Shown here in pieces: positions 9,707-17,023 of a stretch of DNA of 64,000 bases. The stretch is from Planctomycetota bacterium (GTDB lineage Bacteria; Planctomycetota; Phycisphaerae; WQYP01), in the NCBI GenBank assembly GCA_021790385.1, contig JAJYDW010000006.1, positions 29,505 to 93,504 on the forward strand, in the 5' to 3' direction. The translations under genes and the position numbers were made by a program. The notes beneath the pieces are model-generated. The model was not told the origin of the DNA and made no database searches. It saw only the letters and a program-made list of their open reading frames with translations. The number at the start of each line of letters is the position of its first letter. Within the stretch, counting starts at the first letter, position 1.

Positions 9707-10801
9707 TCAGGCACCAACATATTTAGCATAAACGGCTCGACCAACCGCAACATCGTTAGTCCCTTTTATAATAGCACGTCCGTCGGCAAAAACAGTTATA
9801 TCAAAATTCCGTGCCCGTTCGCCCTGGCCTTCACGGATGGAACACTTCAGCATGAATTTATTGAACGTGGGGTTGCCCACAGTTCGCAAGCCACGGGAAA
9901 TTTGCTCAAAATCGACTTTTCCCACGGCCGGGTTATTGACCTGTACGGCGTTTCGGCCGCAGAGGGAGATTGTGGAACTGCTGAAGTCTCCGGTCAAGAA
10001 TTCATATTTTTGATGCTTGCACACCGGGCAATCGGCAATTTCCCGGGCCTTGGAAATATTCAACTGCTGATAGCGGTTGTCCCACAGATCAAAACTAAAC
10101 AAGGCTTTGCTTACTGCATCTATATTGCCGGTCAGCATTTTGATGGCCTCCATGGCTTGCCAACTGGCCACTACATTAACCGTGGGGCCAAGTACCCCGG
10201 CGGTATCGCAGGTGGGGTTCATGCCCGGCGGCGGAGCACTTTCAAAGATGCAGCGTAAGCATGGCGTAATGCCGGGACGAACCACCATGGCCAATCCCAT
10301 GGCACTGATGCACGCACCATAAATCCACGGAATGTTGAGCTTGGCTGAAACATCGTTGATTAAAAAGCGTGTTTCAAAATTATCCGTGCCGTCCAGCAGC
10401 AAATCCTGTCCTTGGGCAAACTGGGCAATATTTTTGAAATTAATATCGGAAACCACCGCATCCACCTGCACGGTGGAATTAATTTTGGCGATTTTTCGTT
10501 TGGCTGCTTCCGCCTTGGGCAATTGCTCGGCAATATCTGTTTCGTCAAATAGTACCTGCCGCTGCAGATTGTTGATTTCAATAAAATCCCGATCAGCAAT
10601 GGTCAAATAACCCACACCGGCTCGGGCTAATGTATTAGCAAGTACGGTACCTAAGGCCCCACAGCCCACCATAAAAACGCGGGCTTGTTTGAGTTTTCTC
10701 TGCCCTTCCACGCCGATGGGGGCCCAAAGCATCTGCCGGTTGTAGCGGGCCAGCGTTGGATCGGCTTGTTCAAGTTGTTCAGCAAGTTCAGATAGTGCCA
10801 T
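9707..10801 (-). CDS. ThiF/MoeB-family adenylyltransferase (E1-like activator of a sulfur carrier)
   Basis: Adenylates the C-terminal glycine of a ubiquitin-like sulfur carrier so that it can become a thiocarboxylate. RYNRQMLWAPIGVEGQRKL is the family start, VGCGALGTVLAN is the nucleotide-binding loop, LQRQVLF and the DGTDNFETR segment follow, and zinc cysteines are in PCLRC and DCPVCKH. No rhodanese domain is attached; instead there is the short C-terminal domain (SLCGRNAVQV to TVFADGRAIIKGT) found in many bacterial ThiF-like proteins. It is eight bases behind the NIL gene and downstream of the MoaD-like gene, so the carrier encoded there is its likely substrate. Roles in thiamine or molybdopterin synthesis are possible but no such genes are nearby. 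Confidence 0.88.
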   Translation of the reverse strand: MALSELAEQLEQADPTLARYNRQMLWAPIGVEGQRKLKQARVFMVGCGALGTVLANTLARAGVGYLTIADRDFIEINNLQRQVLFDETDIAEQLPKAEAAKRKIAKINSTVQVDAVVSDINFKNIAQFAQGQDLLLDGTDNFETRFLINDVSAKLNIPWIYGACISAMGLAMVVRPGITPCLRCIFESAPPPGMNPTCDTAGVLGPTVNVVASWQAMEAIKMLTGNIDAVSKALFSFDLWDNRYQQLNISKAREIADCPVCKHQKYEFLTGDFSSSTISLCGRNAVQVNNPAVGKVDFEQISRGLRTVGNPTFNKFMLKCSIREGQGERARNFDITVFADGRAIIKGTNDVAVGRAVYAKYVGA

Positions 10802-10809
10802 ATTTTAGT

Positions 10810-11073
10810 TTATCCTTCGACTACGCTTTTTTCAATGGGTTCTACGGTTACGCCTTGTTCCTGTAAAAAGGTCATGGCTGCCTGCACCTGCGGCTGCGGG
10901 CCTTCCAGAAGCACGGCCATGATGCCGATTTCCGCAGTCACGCTGGCCTGGCGGATATCAAAACTTACATCCGGAAATTTGCAGGCCATGCGCCAGAGTG
11001 CAGGCGTTTCCACCATGCGGCGGGAGCCAAAGGTAAGCCAAACTCTTTTCTTTATTGTTTCACCAGTCGTCAT
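10810..11073 (-). CDS. NIL-domain protein
   Basis: A small protein of about 87 residues consisting almost wholly of an NIL domain, a ferredoxin-like fold known from the C-terminus of the methionine importer ATPase MetN and from homocysteine-synthesis proteins paired with ferredoxins. The family pattern is visible as RVWLTF, then FPDVSFDIRQASV, GIMAVLLEG and a final FLQEQGVTVEPI. It starts with ATG at 11073 with GGGAGG seven bases upstream, two bases after the stop of the MoaD-like gene, so the two are translationally linked. It may bind methionine or a sulfur-containing intermediate; the exact role is unknown. Confidence 0.8.
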   Translation of the reverse strand: MTTGETIKKRVWLTFGSRRMVETPALWRMACKFPDVSFDIRQASVTAEIGIMAVLLEGPQPQVQAAMTFLQEQGVTVEPIEKSVVEG

Positions 11074-11075
11074 CT

Positions 11076-11351
11076 TCAACCTCCCGCAATTGCAGGAACC
11101 ACACTGACATCATCACCAGGTTTGATTTTGGTGTGTAAATTGTCCAGAAAGCGGATATCCTCTTCGTTGACATAAATGTTCACAAATCGGTTGAGTTCGC
11201 CGGGCTGCTTGAAAAGGCGTTTTTCCATGCCTTCATACCTGGCGCACAGTGCCAAAAGCAGCTCGTTCACATCGCTGCCATCAACTTCCACGGATTCCGC
11301 GCCGCTGGTGATTTGACGCAAAGGAGTGGGAATTCTGATTTTTACTGCCAT
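11076..11351 (-). CDS. MoaD/ThiS-family sulfur carrier protein ending in Gly-Gly
   Basis: A 91-residue beta-grasp protein. It ends in PAIAGG, the di-glycine tail that is adenylated and converted to a thiocarboxylate. Family features are PTPLRQITSGAESVEVDG near the start, GELNRFVNIYVNEEDIRFLDNL in the middle and GDDVSVVPAIAGG at the end, close to MoaD and to CysO/HcyS-type carriers. It sits between the threonine-synthase-like gene (27 bases upstream) and the NIL gene (two bases downstream), and its activator is encoded two genes later. The ATG at 11351 has a GGAG ribosome site. Context points to sulfur supply for an amino acid rather than for molybdopterin, since no moaE or other moa gene is near. 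Confidence 0.9.
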   Translation of the reverse strand: MAVKIRIPTPLRQITSGAESVEVDGSDVNELLLALCARYEGMEKRLFKQPGELNRFVNIYVNEEDIRFLDNLHTKIKPGDDVSVVPAIAGG

Positions 11352-11378
11352 ACGTATAATCTCCTGTTACAGGTATTC

Positions 11379-12665
11379 TCAGATTGCTGGGTTTCCGGTC
11401 ATCAGCGGCTCTAATTCACGCGTGCCGCCGGTATTGTCCAATTCTGCAATAAAAGCATCAAACGCCTCGAGTTTTGCAGGAATAGACGTGGGCATGGCCA
11501 ATTGATCTGCGACCACTTCGGTGGTCTTCAGGCCATTGCCCGTAATGCACACGCAAATACTTTCGTCGCGCGGAATGCGGCCGGCTTCAATGAGTTTAAT
11601 AGTCGCGGCCAGCGTGGTCCCGCCGGCGGGTTCGGTCCATATTCCTTCCGCTCTGGCCAGCAGCTTGATGGCCTCAATAATTTCCGGATCGGTGGCATCC
11701 ATGGCCCAGCCGCCGCTTTGTCGCACCGCCTGCACTACGTAAAATCCATCCGCGGGGTTGCCGATGGCAATACTCTTGGCGATGGTTTTAGGTTTCTGTG
11801 GCTTAATTAAATCTCGTCCGGCGCGAATGGCTTCCACCACCGGATTACAGCCTGCGGCCTGCGCAGAATAAATTTTAGGGGCGTTATCTTCTGCCAGTCC
11901 CAAGTCGATCAATTCCTGATAAGCCTTATGAATTTTGGGCAAAATTGTACCGCCGGCAGTGGGGCACACCGTGTGTTGAGGAAATTTCCAACCCAGTTGC
12001 TCGGCGATCTCATAACCGAAAGTTTTAGCCCCTTCCGTGTAAAACGGGCGTAAGTTCACATTCACAATAGCCCATTTGTATTTGTCGGCAATTTCTGAGC
12101 ACAGACGGTTCACATCATCATAATTGCCTTGGATACGGACCATGGTTGGGCCGAAAACAAGGGAGCCTAGCACTTTGCCCTGTTCCAGGTCATGAGGAAT
12201 CATCACAAACGCCTTCATCCCTGCCACCGCAGCATGGGCCGCCACACTGTTGGCCAGGTTGCCTGTGCTGGCACAACCCACGGTGTGATAGCCGAGTTCC
12301 AGTGCCTTGGTAATCGCCACGGATACTACACGCTCTTTGTAGCTCCAGGTGGGGTAGTTGGCGGAATCGTCCTTGATGTAAAGCTCACGGACGTTCAGAA
12401 TTTTTTCCAGATGATGCGCCCGCCGCAAAGGCGTATAGCCGGAATAAAGCCCGGCCCGCGGCTCGCCGTTAATAGGCAACAGATCGCGATAACGCCACAG
12501 GCTGCGCGGTCCGCGTTCAATAGATTCCCGTGTAACTTTGCCCTTCATCCGCGCGTAATCATATTGCACTTCCAGCGGCCCGAAACAGACTTCGCAAACA
12601 TGCACGCCTTTTTGCGGATATTCTTTGCCGCATTCGCGGCACCGCAGACCAATGACATAAGCCAT
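11379..12665 (-). CDS. threonine-synthase-like PLP enzyme under SAM riboswitch control
   Basis: A fold-type-II PLP enzyme of 428 residues that would be annotated as threonine synthase (O-phosphohomoserine to threonine). An N-terminal zinc ribbon is seen (CRECGKEY and CEVCFGPLE, residues 9-27), the PLP lysine is K110 in PTWSYKERV, and the phosphate-binding loop is ASTGNLANS at about 132-140. The lysine motif differs from the usual PTGSFKDRG. The ATG at 12665 follows GGAG. A SAM-I-type riboswitch lies upstream and genes for a sulfur carrier and its activator follow, so the product may be homocysteine rather than threonine, in analogy to CysM acting on O-phosphoserine with CysO. That reassignment is inference; a normal threonine synthase remains possible. 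Confidence 0.85.
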   Translation of the reverse strand: MAYVIGLRCRECGKEYPQKGVHVCEVCFGPLEVQYDYARMKGKVTRESIERGPRSLWRYRDLLPINGEPRAGLYSGYTPLRRAHHLEKILNVRELYIKDDSANYPTWSYKERVVSVAITKALELGYHTVGCASTGNLANSVAAHAAVAGMKAFVMIPHDLEQGKVLGSLVFGPTMVRIQGNYDDVNRLCSEIADKYKWAIVNVNLRPFYTEGAKTFGYEIAEQLGWKFPQHTVCPTAGGTILPKIHKAYQELIDLGLAEDNAPKIYSAQAAGCNPVVEAIRAGRDLIKPQKPKTIAKSIAIGNPADGFYVVQAVRQSGGWAMDATDPEIIEAIKLLARAEGIWTEPAGGTTLAATIKLIEAGRIPRDESICVCITGNGLKTTEVVADQLAMPTSIPAKLEAFDAFIAELDNTGGTRELEPLMTGNPAI

Positions 12666-12877
12666 AAAAAAACTCCAACCAAGGCCCGGGGCAAGGCAGT
12701 CCCCTGGCATCCATCGGCCCGATTATCCGGCGGCCTTTTTGCCGGTGCACAAACGAATACGGCCTCTTATCGGGAATGGCCACTGCATGTGTCTGGATGC
12801 CGATTCCTGATAAGAGGCCGCTTTCAACTTGCCGCGGATATTTTTAATGGTTTTTAATCCGGTGTAAAGCTGCTTCA
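12666..12877 (-). promoter_or_regulatory. riboswitch expression platform with long hairpin
   Basis: This is the leader between the SAM aptamer and the threonine-synthase-like gene. It holds an inverted repeat with arms at 12803-12820 and 12760-12777 (17 of 18 positions pair). The first arm in the RNA contains CTTATC and the second GATAAG, the same hexamers that make aptamer stem P1, so the aptamer 3' strand could pair with the hairpin in the ligand-free state. The hairpin is not followed by a T tract. A second GC-rich segment near 12675-12715 is followed by seven T directly before the start codon. Which element does the switching is not clear. Confidence 0.5.
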
Positions 12878-13020
12878 CTTATCTATCCCCAGATTCGCCC
12901 CGGTTTTCACCGAATGCGAGCGGGAGGGAATTAGCACCCGCTTCCGGCGGCTAGTACATTCGCCGCCCGGATGGGTTGCTGTGCCTTCGACGGGCCCGTC
13001 CCTCAGGCACTCTTGATAAG
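12878..13020 (-). ncRNA. SAM-I-type (S-box) riboswitch
   Basis: Read on the minus strand, the region begins with CTTATCAAGAG and closes with GATAAG, giving stem P1. Between them are the family hallmarks in order: GAGGGACGGGCCC leading into the kink-turn arm, GGCACAGCAACC (normally CCGGCAACC), and the near-invariant GGTGCTAATTCC at 12938-12927, followed by a further arm. This matches the S-box core that binds S-adenosylmethionine and normally shuts off methionine or SAM genes when SAM is plentiful. It precedes the threonine-synthase-like/MoaD/NIL/ThiF genes. The assignment is from motifs seen by eye; SAM-I and SAM-IV share this core, and SAM-I is favoured. Confidence 0.88.
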
Positions 13021-13045
13021 ATCCGTATTCACTTGTCAGCGTAAC

Positions 13046-13075
13046 ATGTTAGCCGTAACGGGTGGGCAAAGTCAA
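13046..13075 (-). promoter_or_regulatory. sigma-70-like promoter of the SAM-riboswitch operon
   Basis: On the minus strand TTGACT (13075-13070) and TAACAT (13051-13046) are separated by 18 bases. Transcription would start near 13038, just ahead of the aptamer, which fits well. Confidence 0.5.
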
Positions 13076-13147
13076 GCAGATCCGTGGAATATGCAGGCTG
13101 CATGGAAGACGCTTTAATCTTTTTTCATCTCGTGTTACTATTTTTGC

Positions 13148-13627
13148 ATGGCTACCCTGCATGAAAAACCTATGACAGCGCGTGGACGCGATACACCTTG
13201 TGTGCGACAGGTCTCGGTGTTTGTTGAAAATCGCGTAGGAATGTTGGCTACGCTGGTAGGCATCTTTGAAGGTACAGATATCCAGGTACATGCGTTGACG
13301 GTCCTGCAAGGCTTTGATTGCGCTATTGTCCGTTTTGTTTTTAACGATACTGATACAGCAGCACGCATTTTACGAGAATCTAATTACCACTATTCCGTTT
13401 GCGAACTGGTAGCGGTGGAAATGCCGGCCACCCATTCCGGTAATGGGCTTGGCAGTATAGGCAAAGCACTGCTTAGTGCGGAAATCGACATTCATTATGT
13501 TTATGGACTGATATCCACCCCTCATGGGCGAGCGGCCGTCGTTATTCATGTGGATAATCCGGAATCCGCCAGCCGGGTTCTGGAAGAAAAGAATTTTGTG
13601 TTGTTGGATGAAACTGATTTGCGGTAG
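13148..13627 (+). CDS. tandem ACT-domain protein (COG4747-like)
   Basis: A 159-residue protein made of two ACT domains, small-molecule-binding modules that usually sense amino acids. The first runs from VRQVSVFVENRVGMLATLVGIF to about residue 75, the second from about residue 85 (GNGLGSIGKALLSAEIDIHYVYGL) to the end. The pattern fits the free-standing tandem-ACT family better than acetolactate synthase small subunit, which has a different linker and C-terminal domain; automated tools may still call it IlvN. It is divergent from the SAM-riboswitch operon, with about 70 bases between the promoter and its start, so an amino-acid link between the two is possible. No clear ribosome site; an in-frame ATG at 13172 is an alternative start. 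Confidence 0.75.
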   Translation: MATLHEKPMTARGRDTPCVRQVSVFVENRVGMLATLVGIFEGTDIQVHALTVLQGFDCAIVRFVFNDTDTAARILRESNYHYSVCELVAVEMPATHSGNGLGSIGKALLSAEIDIHYVYGLISTPHGRAAVVIHVDNPESASRVLEEKNFVLLDETDLR

Positions 13628-13691
13628 GGTCTGGACCAGGCACCCTCATCAACAGATATTCAATCAATCAGGTGGAGTCAAGGCCAATCGT

Positions 13692-14807
13692 TTAGCGTTG
13701 GCGTGGCGGCAGAATTTCTATAATAAAGCGTTCGGCTTGAGCGGGCATGACGATACCTTTCGTCATATTCCGTCGGCGTAAAGTTGCGTGTTCCTGCCGG
13801 GCCTGTTTTTGCAGGGCAATGTTGGTGGCCGGTGGCCCGCCTTTTTTCGCCGCTCGTTCATTGGCGAGGTGGAATCCCAAAGCGGCAGTTGCTTTTTCTT
13901 GATTTTGTGCGCGCCGGCTTTGTGCCGGAGCCAGCACCTGCACCACTTTAAATTGGGAGCGAAGTAATTGAACCTGCGTCGGCTGAAGAATCAAAAGCAA
14001 GTCCCCGGCGGGTATGGCGCGAATCGCGTGTTGTCTGCCGGCCAGGGCATGCGTTTGCGGTGACGGGATGACCTGAGTGGTTGGAGTAGGGGCTTGCCGT
14101 GGCAAGGGCAACTGTTGGGCTGCGGCGGCCATCCTGGAATGATGAACCGCTTGGCCTTGGAAGGTGGTCTGAAGCCGCCTGTTTTGCCGGGCAAACTTTG
14201 CCAGCAGAGCACCAAGTTGGCGGTTCTGGGCGGAATTATTTACGGCGATGATCAACGTCCAAGGTGCAGAGGCACCACTCCGGGGCTGTCTTGCCAATGG
14301 CCCGGGTCTTACTGGTGCTCCAGCGACAGACGCCGCTAAGACTGGTGCACTCCTTATCACCGCCACTTGGTTGACATGGGAGGATGGCAAAATTGGAGAA
14401 TGTGACGGCAAGCCTTCGCTGCTTGTGGAGGAAATAGCCAGCATGTGGGGCCCGGACCTGATGTTGGAAGACGCCGGCCAGATGATTCTGAAACTTATGG
14501 CACTGGCCAGTAGCAATGCTGCCACCGCCATGGCTCCATAGCGAATTCTGGCCCAGGCGTCCTGCTGACGGCGTTGGCGTTGTATCCACTTCAGAAGGGC
14601 TTGCTTCGATTGCCACGCCTGCGGCATGGCGACATGCGGAGACTCTTGAAGTTGCAGGCGATCAGCCATCATCCCCAGAACCTGCACCTGCAAGACCGGA
14701 TCACTTTGCAGCCGTTTTTCCAACGTCTGCCGCTGTTGCTCCGATTCCCGGTTTTCCACGTAGGCGAGCAGCGCTTCTTCCAGATCCGTCAGCATCGGTT
14801 CGGTCAT
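13692..14807 (-). CDS. putative membrane anti-sigma factor
   Basis: A protein of 371 residues. The N-terminal cytoplasmic part (1-85) resembles anti-sigma regions (LEEALLAYVENRESEQQRQTLEKRL), a single membrane segment follows (about 89-110, YGAMAVAALLLASAISFRIIW), and the rest is a Ser/Ala/Gln-rich outer domain with no recognised fold. The zinc motif HxxxCxxC of many anti-sigma factors is absent. Its start codon overlaps the stop of the sigma gene by ATGA, so the two are translationally coupled, which is the main reason for the call. It probably holds the sigma factor at the membrane until an envelope signal is received. Confidence 0.7.
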   Translation of the reverse strand: MTEPMLTDLEEALLAYVENRESEQQRQTLEKRLQSDPVLQVQVLGMMADRLQLQESPHVAMPQAWQSKQALLKWIQRQRRQQDAWARIRYGAMAVAALLLASAISFRIIWPASSNIRSGPHMLAISSTSSEGLPSHSPILPSSHVNQVAVIRSAPVLAASVAGAPVRPGPLARQPRSGASAPWTLIIAVNNSAQNRQLGALLAKFARQNRRLQTTFQGQAVHHSRMAAAAQQLPLPRQAPTPTTQVIPSPQTHALAGRQHAIRAIPAGDLLLILQPTQVQLLRSQFKVVQVLAPAQSRRAQNQEKATAALGFHLANERAAKKGGPPATNIALQKQARQEHATLRRRNMTKGIVMPAQAERFIIEILPPRQR

Positions 14808-15520
14808 TTTTTACCTGCCTTGGATGTGGCATTTACCACCATGCCCATGCCAGTTACTGCCGATGATTTCGGAGATTCTTCCAGCAGGCTTCTAAGTGCC
14901 TGGCGAGCCCGAAACAGCCGCGACTTAACGGTACCGACCGGTAAATCGGTGATTTTTGCAATTTGGTCATAACCACATTCCTCCACATCCCGCAGCACCA
15001 AAAGTGTTCTAAATTCCACCGGCATACCGGCCATGGCCGTCATCACGCGATGGTGATCCAGCTTTATTTCCGCCTGGCCGGCCGGGTCGCTGTCGGGACC
15101 GGCGCACGGCTCGGGCCTCATGGTAGTCATGTTGTCGCCGGTGTCGTCTTGGGCCAGTGATATCGTTCGGCGCAGCTTCCCTTTGCGGCAATGGCTTAGA
15201 GCTTGGTTGGTGGTGATGCGAAAAACCCAGGTATACAGCGATGATTGGCCGGAAAATTGATCAATATGCTGTAGCATCTGCATGAGCGCCTCTTGTGTAA
15301 TATCCGCAGCATCATCGTGGTTAGCTACAATCCTTAACACCGCGTTGAACAGTCGATCCTGATAGCAGTTCAGGAATCTTTCCATTGCGGATGGCTCACC
15401 GGCGCGCAACGCTCGGATGAACTCGGGGGAATCGAGATCGCCAGTCACCTGACTACTGGAGGTTGGACTGTCCAACGCTGCTTCCTTAGACGCATGAACC
15501 AGTGGGTGGGTTCCACTCAC
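14804..15520 (-). CDS. ECF-type RNA polymerase sigma factor
   Basis: A 238-residue sigma-70-family factor with region 2 (about 45-115: RFLNCYQDRLFNAVLRIVANHDDAADITQEALMQ, then TWVFRITTNQAL) and region 4 (about 165-220: GMPVEFRTLLVLRDVEECGYDQIAKITDLPVGTVKSRLFRARQAL). Region 3 is missing, as in all ECF sigmas. The first 35 residues are a poorly conserved extension. The start is a GTG at 15520; no better ATG lies in frame before region 2. It directs RNA polymerase to stress or envelope promoters under control of the overlapping anti-sigma gene. Confidence 0.92.
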   Translation of the reverse strand: MSGTHPLVHASKEAALDSPTSSSQVTGDLDSPEFIRALRAGEPSAMERFLNCYQDRLFNAVLRIVANHDDAADITQEALMQMLQHIDQFSGQSSLYTWVFRITTNQALSHCRKGKLRRTISLAQDDTGDNMTTMRPEPCAGPDSDPAGQAEIKLDHHRVMTAMAGMPVEFRTLLVLRDVEECGYDQIAKITDLPVGTVKSRLFRARQALRSLLEESPKSSAVTGMGMVVNATSKAGKK

Positions 15521-15745
15521 TTAAAAATCTCAGCAGGCCACTGAGCCTGGGCCACATTTTATCCGTTGCCGCCGATGGCTCAAACCAACGTTCATTAATG
15601 CGTAGCCTGGAACCTGTCAATCGAGTTCCATGTTGCGAGTTGCACCTGCCGGGACATTTGAGCGTGGCTGAAAGGAGGCTTGACCCGCGGGAGGGGCTGG
15701 GGCAATGGTCGGCCACACTTGGTTTTGCGCTGGCCGACTTTTTCC

Positions 15746-15774
15746 TTTTTGTGGCGAGTCGGTTATCATATAGT
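15746..15774 (+). promoter_or_regulatory. possible promoter of the SRP RNA gene
   Basis: A TATAGT -10 box at 15769-15774 lies seven bases before the predicted RNA start. The -35 (TTTTTG at 15746-15751, 17-base spacing) is poor, so only the -10 element is persuasive. Confidence 0.35.
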
Positions 15775-15777
15775 AGC

Positions 15778-15900
15778 ACGCTCCGACCACGGTCGGGCCC
15801 GATGCACGGGTCAACTGTGAAACTGGTCAGGTCCGGAAGGAAGCAGCCATAAGCATGTTTTGGTCCGGTGCCGTCGGTAGCCCGACCTTGGACGGAGCGT
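15778..15900 (+). ncRNA. ffs: signal recognition particle RNA (small bacterial 4.5S type)
   Basis: The near-universal SRP tip sequence GTCAGGTCCGGAAGGAAGC occurs at about 15827-15845. The flanks pair: CTCCGACCACGGTCGGGCC on the 5' side with GCCCGACCTTGGACGGAG on the 3' side, closing a hairpin of about 110-120 bases. This RNA binds Ffh and directs cotranslational membrane insertion. The exact ends are set by the outer stem ACGCTCCG/CGGAGCGT and could be a few bases shorter. Confidence 0.93.
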
Positions 15901-15909
15901 ACCTTTTGG

Positions 15910-16797
15910 TTATGACGCGCATGTGGCGGTGATCCACGGTGCAATGTGGAATCGCATAAATTTCGGACTCGTGGAGGTGCCATGATTGCCCCACCAGTCG
16001 CACCGATGACCAAACTCAGGATTCCACTTGATCTGGGTCAGTTTATTATAAAGTCGTGCATCTTCCTTAAGCTGTTGCGGTATGACAAAACCAGAATGGC
16101 CGCAGGACACACAAAATTTTCGGTCCGCAGTACCAAATACACGGGTTCCAAGATTTAAAATAACAAAGTCACGTTGGGAATAGGTATTCAGAATGCCCTT
16201 ACGGGTGCGGCGGAGCACTCCGCGCAGATCATAATTATTGGAAGCGGCTCCAGCTAATATCACCAATCCATCGATGGGCCTGTCCATGGGAAGTTCCTCT
16301 ATCGCAAACAGGGCTGGTCCGACGCCGCCACTGTTGGCAATCAGATGAATGGGCGATTTTGGGAAGCGGTTTTGATGGTTTAAAATAGTTTGTGCCAACT
16401 CCGTTCCCTTGGTTCGGTTGCGCCGCACATCAAGCAAATTGGGGAAATATCCTTCTGGAAACGCTCGCCCCCAGTAAAAAACTTGAATGGATCCCTGTAC
16501 ATTTCCAGCGGCCAAGCCGTCGTGCATGTCCTGAACATACGGGCCGGAAGCTTCGATGCCAGGGAGAATGATGGTCAACCCGCGAGCGAGTTCCCTCTCT
16601 GAATGGCTGGGCTGATCCATGATGGGTTGACCCATGGCTCGCTTGACCATCATCGCGGTAAATCGCACATGGTGGTGTCCCATGACGGCGGCCCGCCGCA
16701 CAAATGGCGGTACGGGCGATCGCATTTTGGCGGTCGCGGTTGCAGCCTTGACAACGGCACCCCGGGGCGGTGCATCCCAGTTATTGCGGTTGAACAT
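15910..16797 (-). CDS. alpha/beta-hydrolase-like protein
   Basis: A protein of about 295 residues that looks like an alpha/beta hydrolase: a strand with GLTIILPGIEASGPYV resembling an oxyanion-hole region, then IHLIANSGGVGPALFAIEEL where the serine in ANSGG would be the nucleophile elbow, GLVILAGAASNNYDL as a later strand, and a histidine-rich end (FGHRCDWWGNHGT) that could supply the catalytic histidine. The elbow has Ala instead of Gly at the first position (AxSxG). The basic, proline-containing first 60 residues are not a clear signal peptide. ATG 16797 follows GAGG. It converges with the SRP RNA gene, ending 10 bases away. Substrate unknown. Confidence 0.6.
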   Translation of the reverse strand: MFNRNNWDAPPRGAVVKAATATAKMRSPVPPFVRRAAVMGHHHVRFTAMMVKRAMGQPIMDQPSHSERELARGLTIILPGIEASGPYVQDMHDGLAAGNVQGSIQVFYWGRAFPEGYFPNLLDVRRNRTKGTELAQTILNHQNRFPKSPIHLIANSGGVGPALFAIEELPMDRPIDGLVILAGAASNNYDLRGVLRRTRKGILNTYSQRDFVILNLGTRVFGTADRKFCVSCGHSGFVIPQQLKEDARLYNKLTQIKWNPEFGHRCDWWGNHGTSTSPKFMRFHIAPWITATCAS

Positions 16798-17023
16798 GGT
16801 CAAACCTCATCAACACTATCAAACGCCGTAAATTACGACCTTGTAAACATTATACAAAGCTTTTGTTAAGACCAACCGCGGGTGAAATCTTTATCGGCAT
16901 GGTCCCGCAGCTTCAATCATGCGGTCATGACGGAATTACGCGGTAGAAAGGGAAAGCCGACGAAGTTTTGTGGCAGACCCGCTTGCGCCGCTGGGGGGGG
17001 GCTGATAGATAGTGTCACCAGGA

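Noticed and set aside
13148..13627. Acetolactate synthase small subunit (ilvN/ilvH)
   Set aside because: It has two ACT domains and lacks the C-terminal ALS-specific domain; no ilvB is near. A tandem-ACT protein is a better name.
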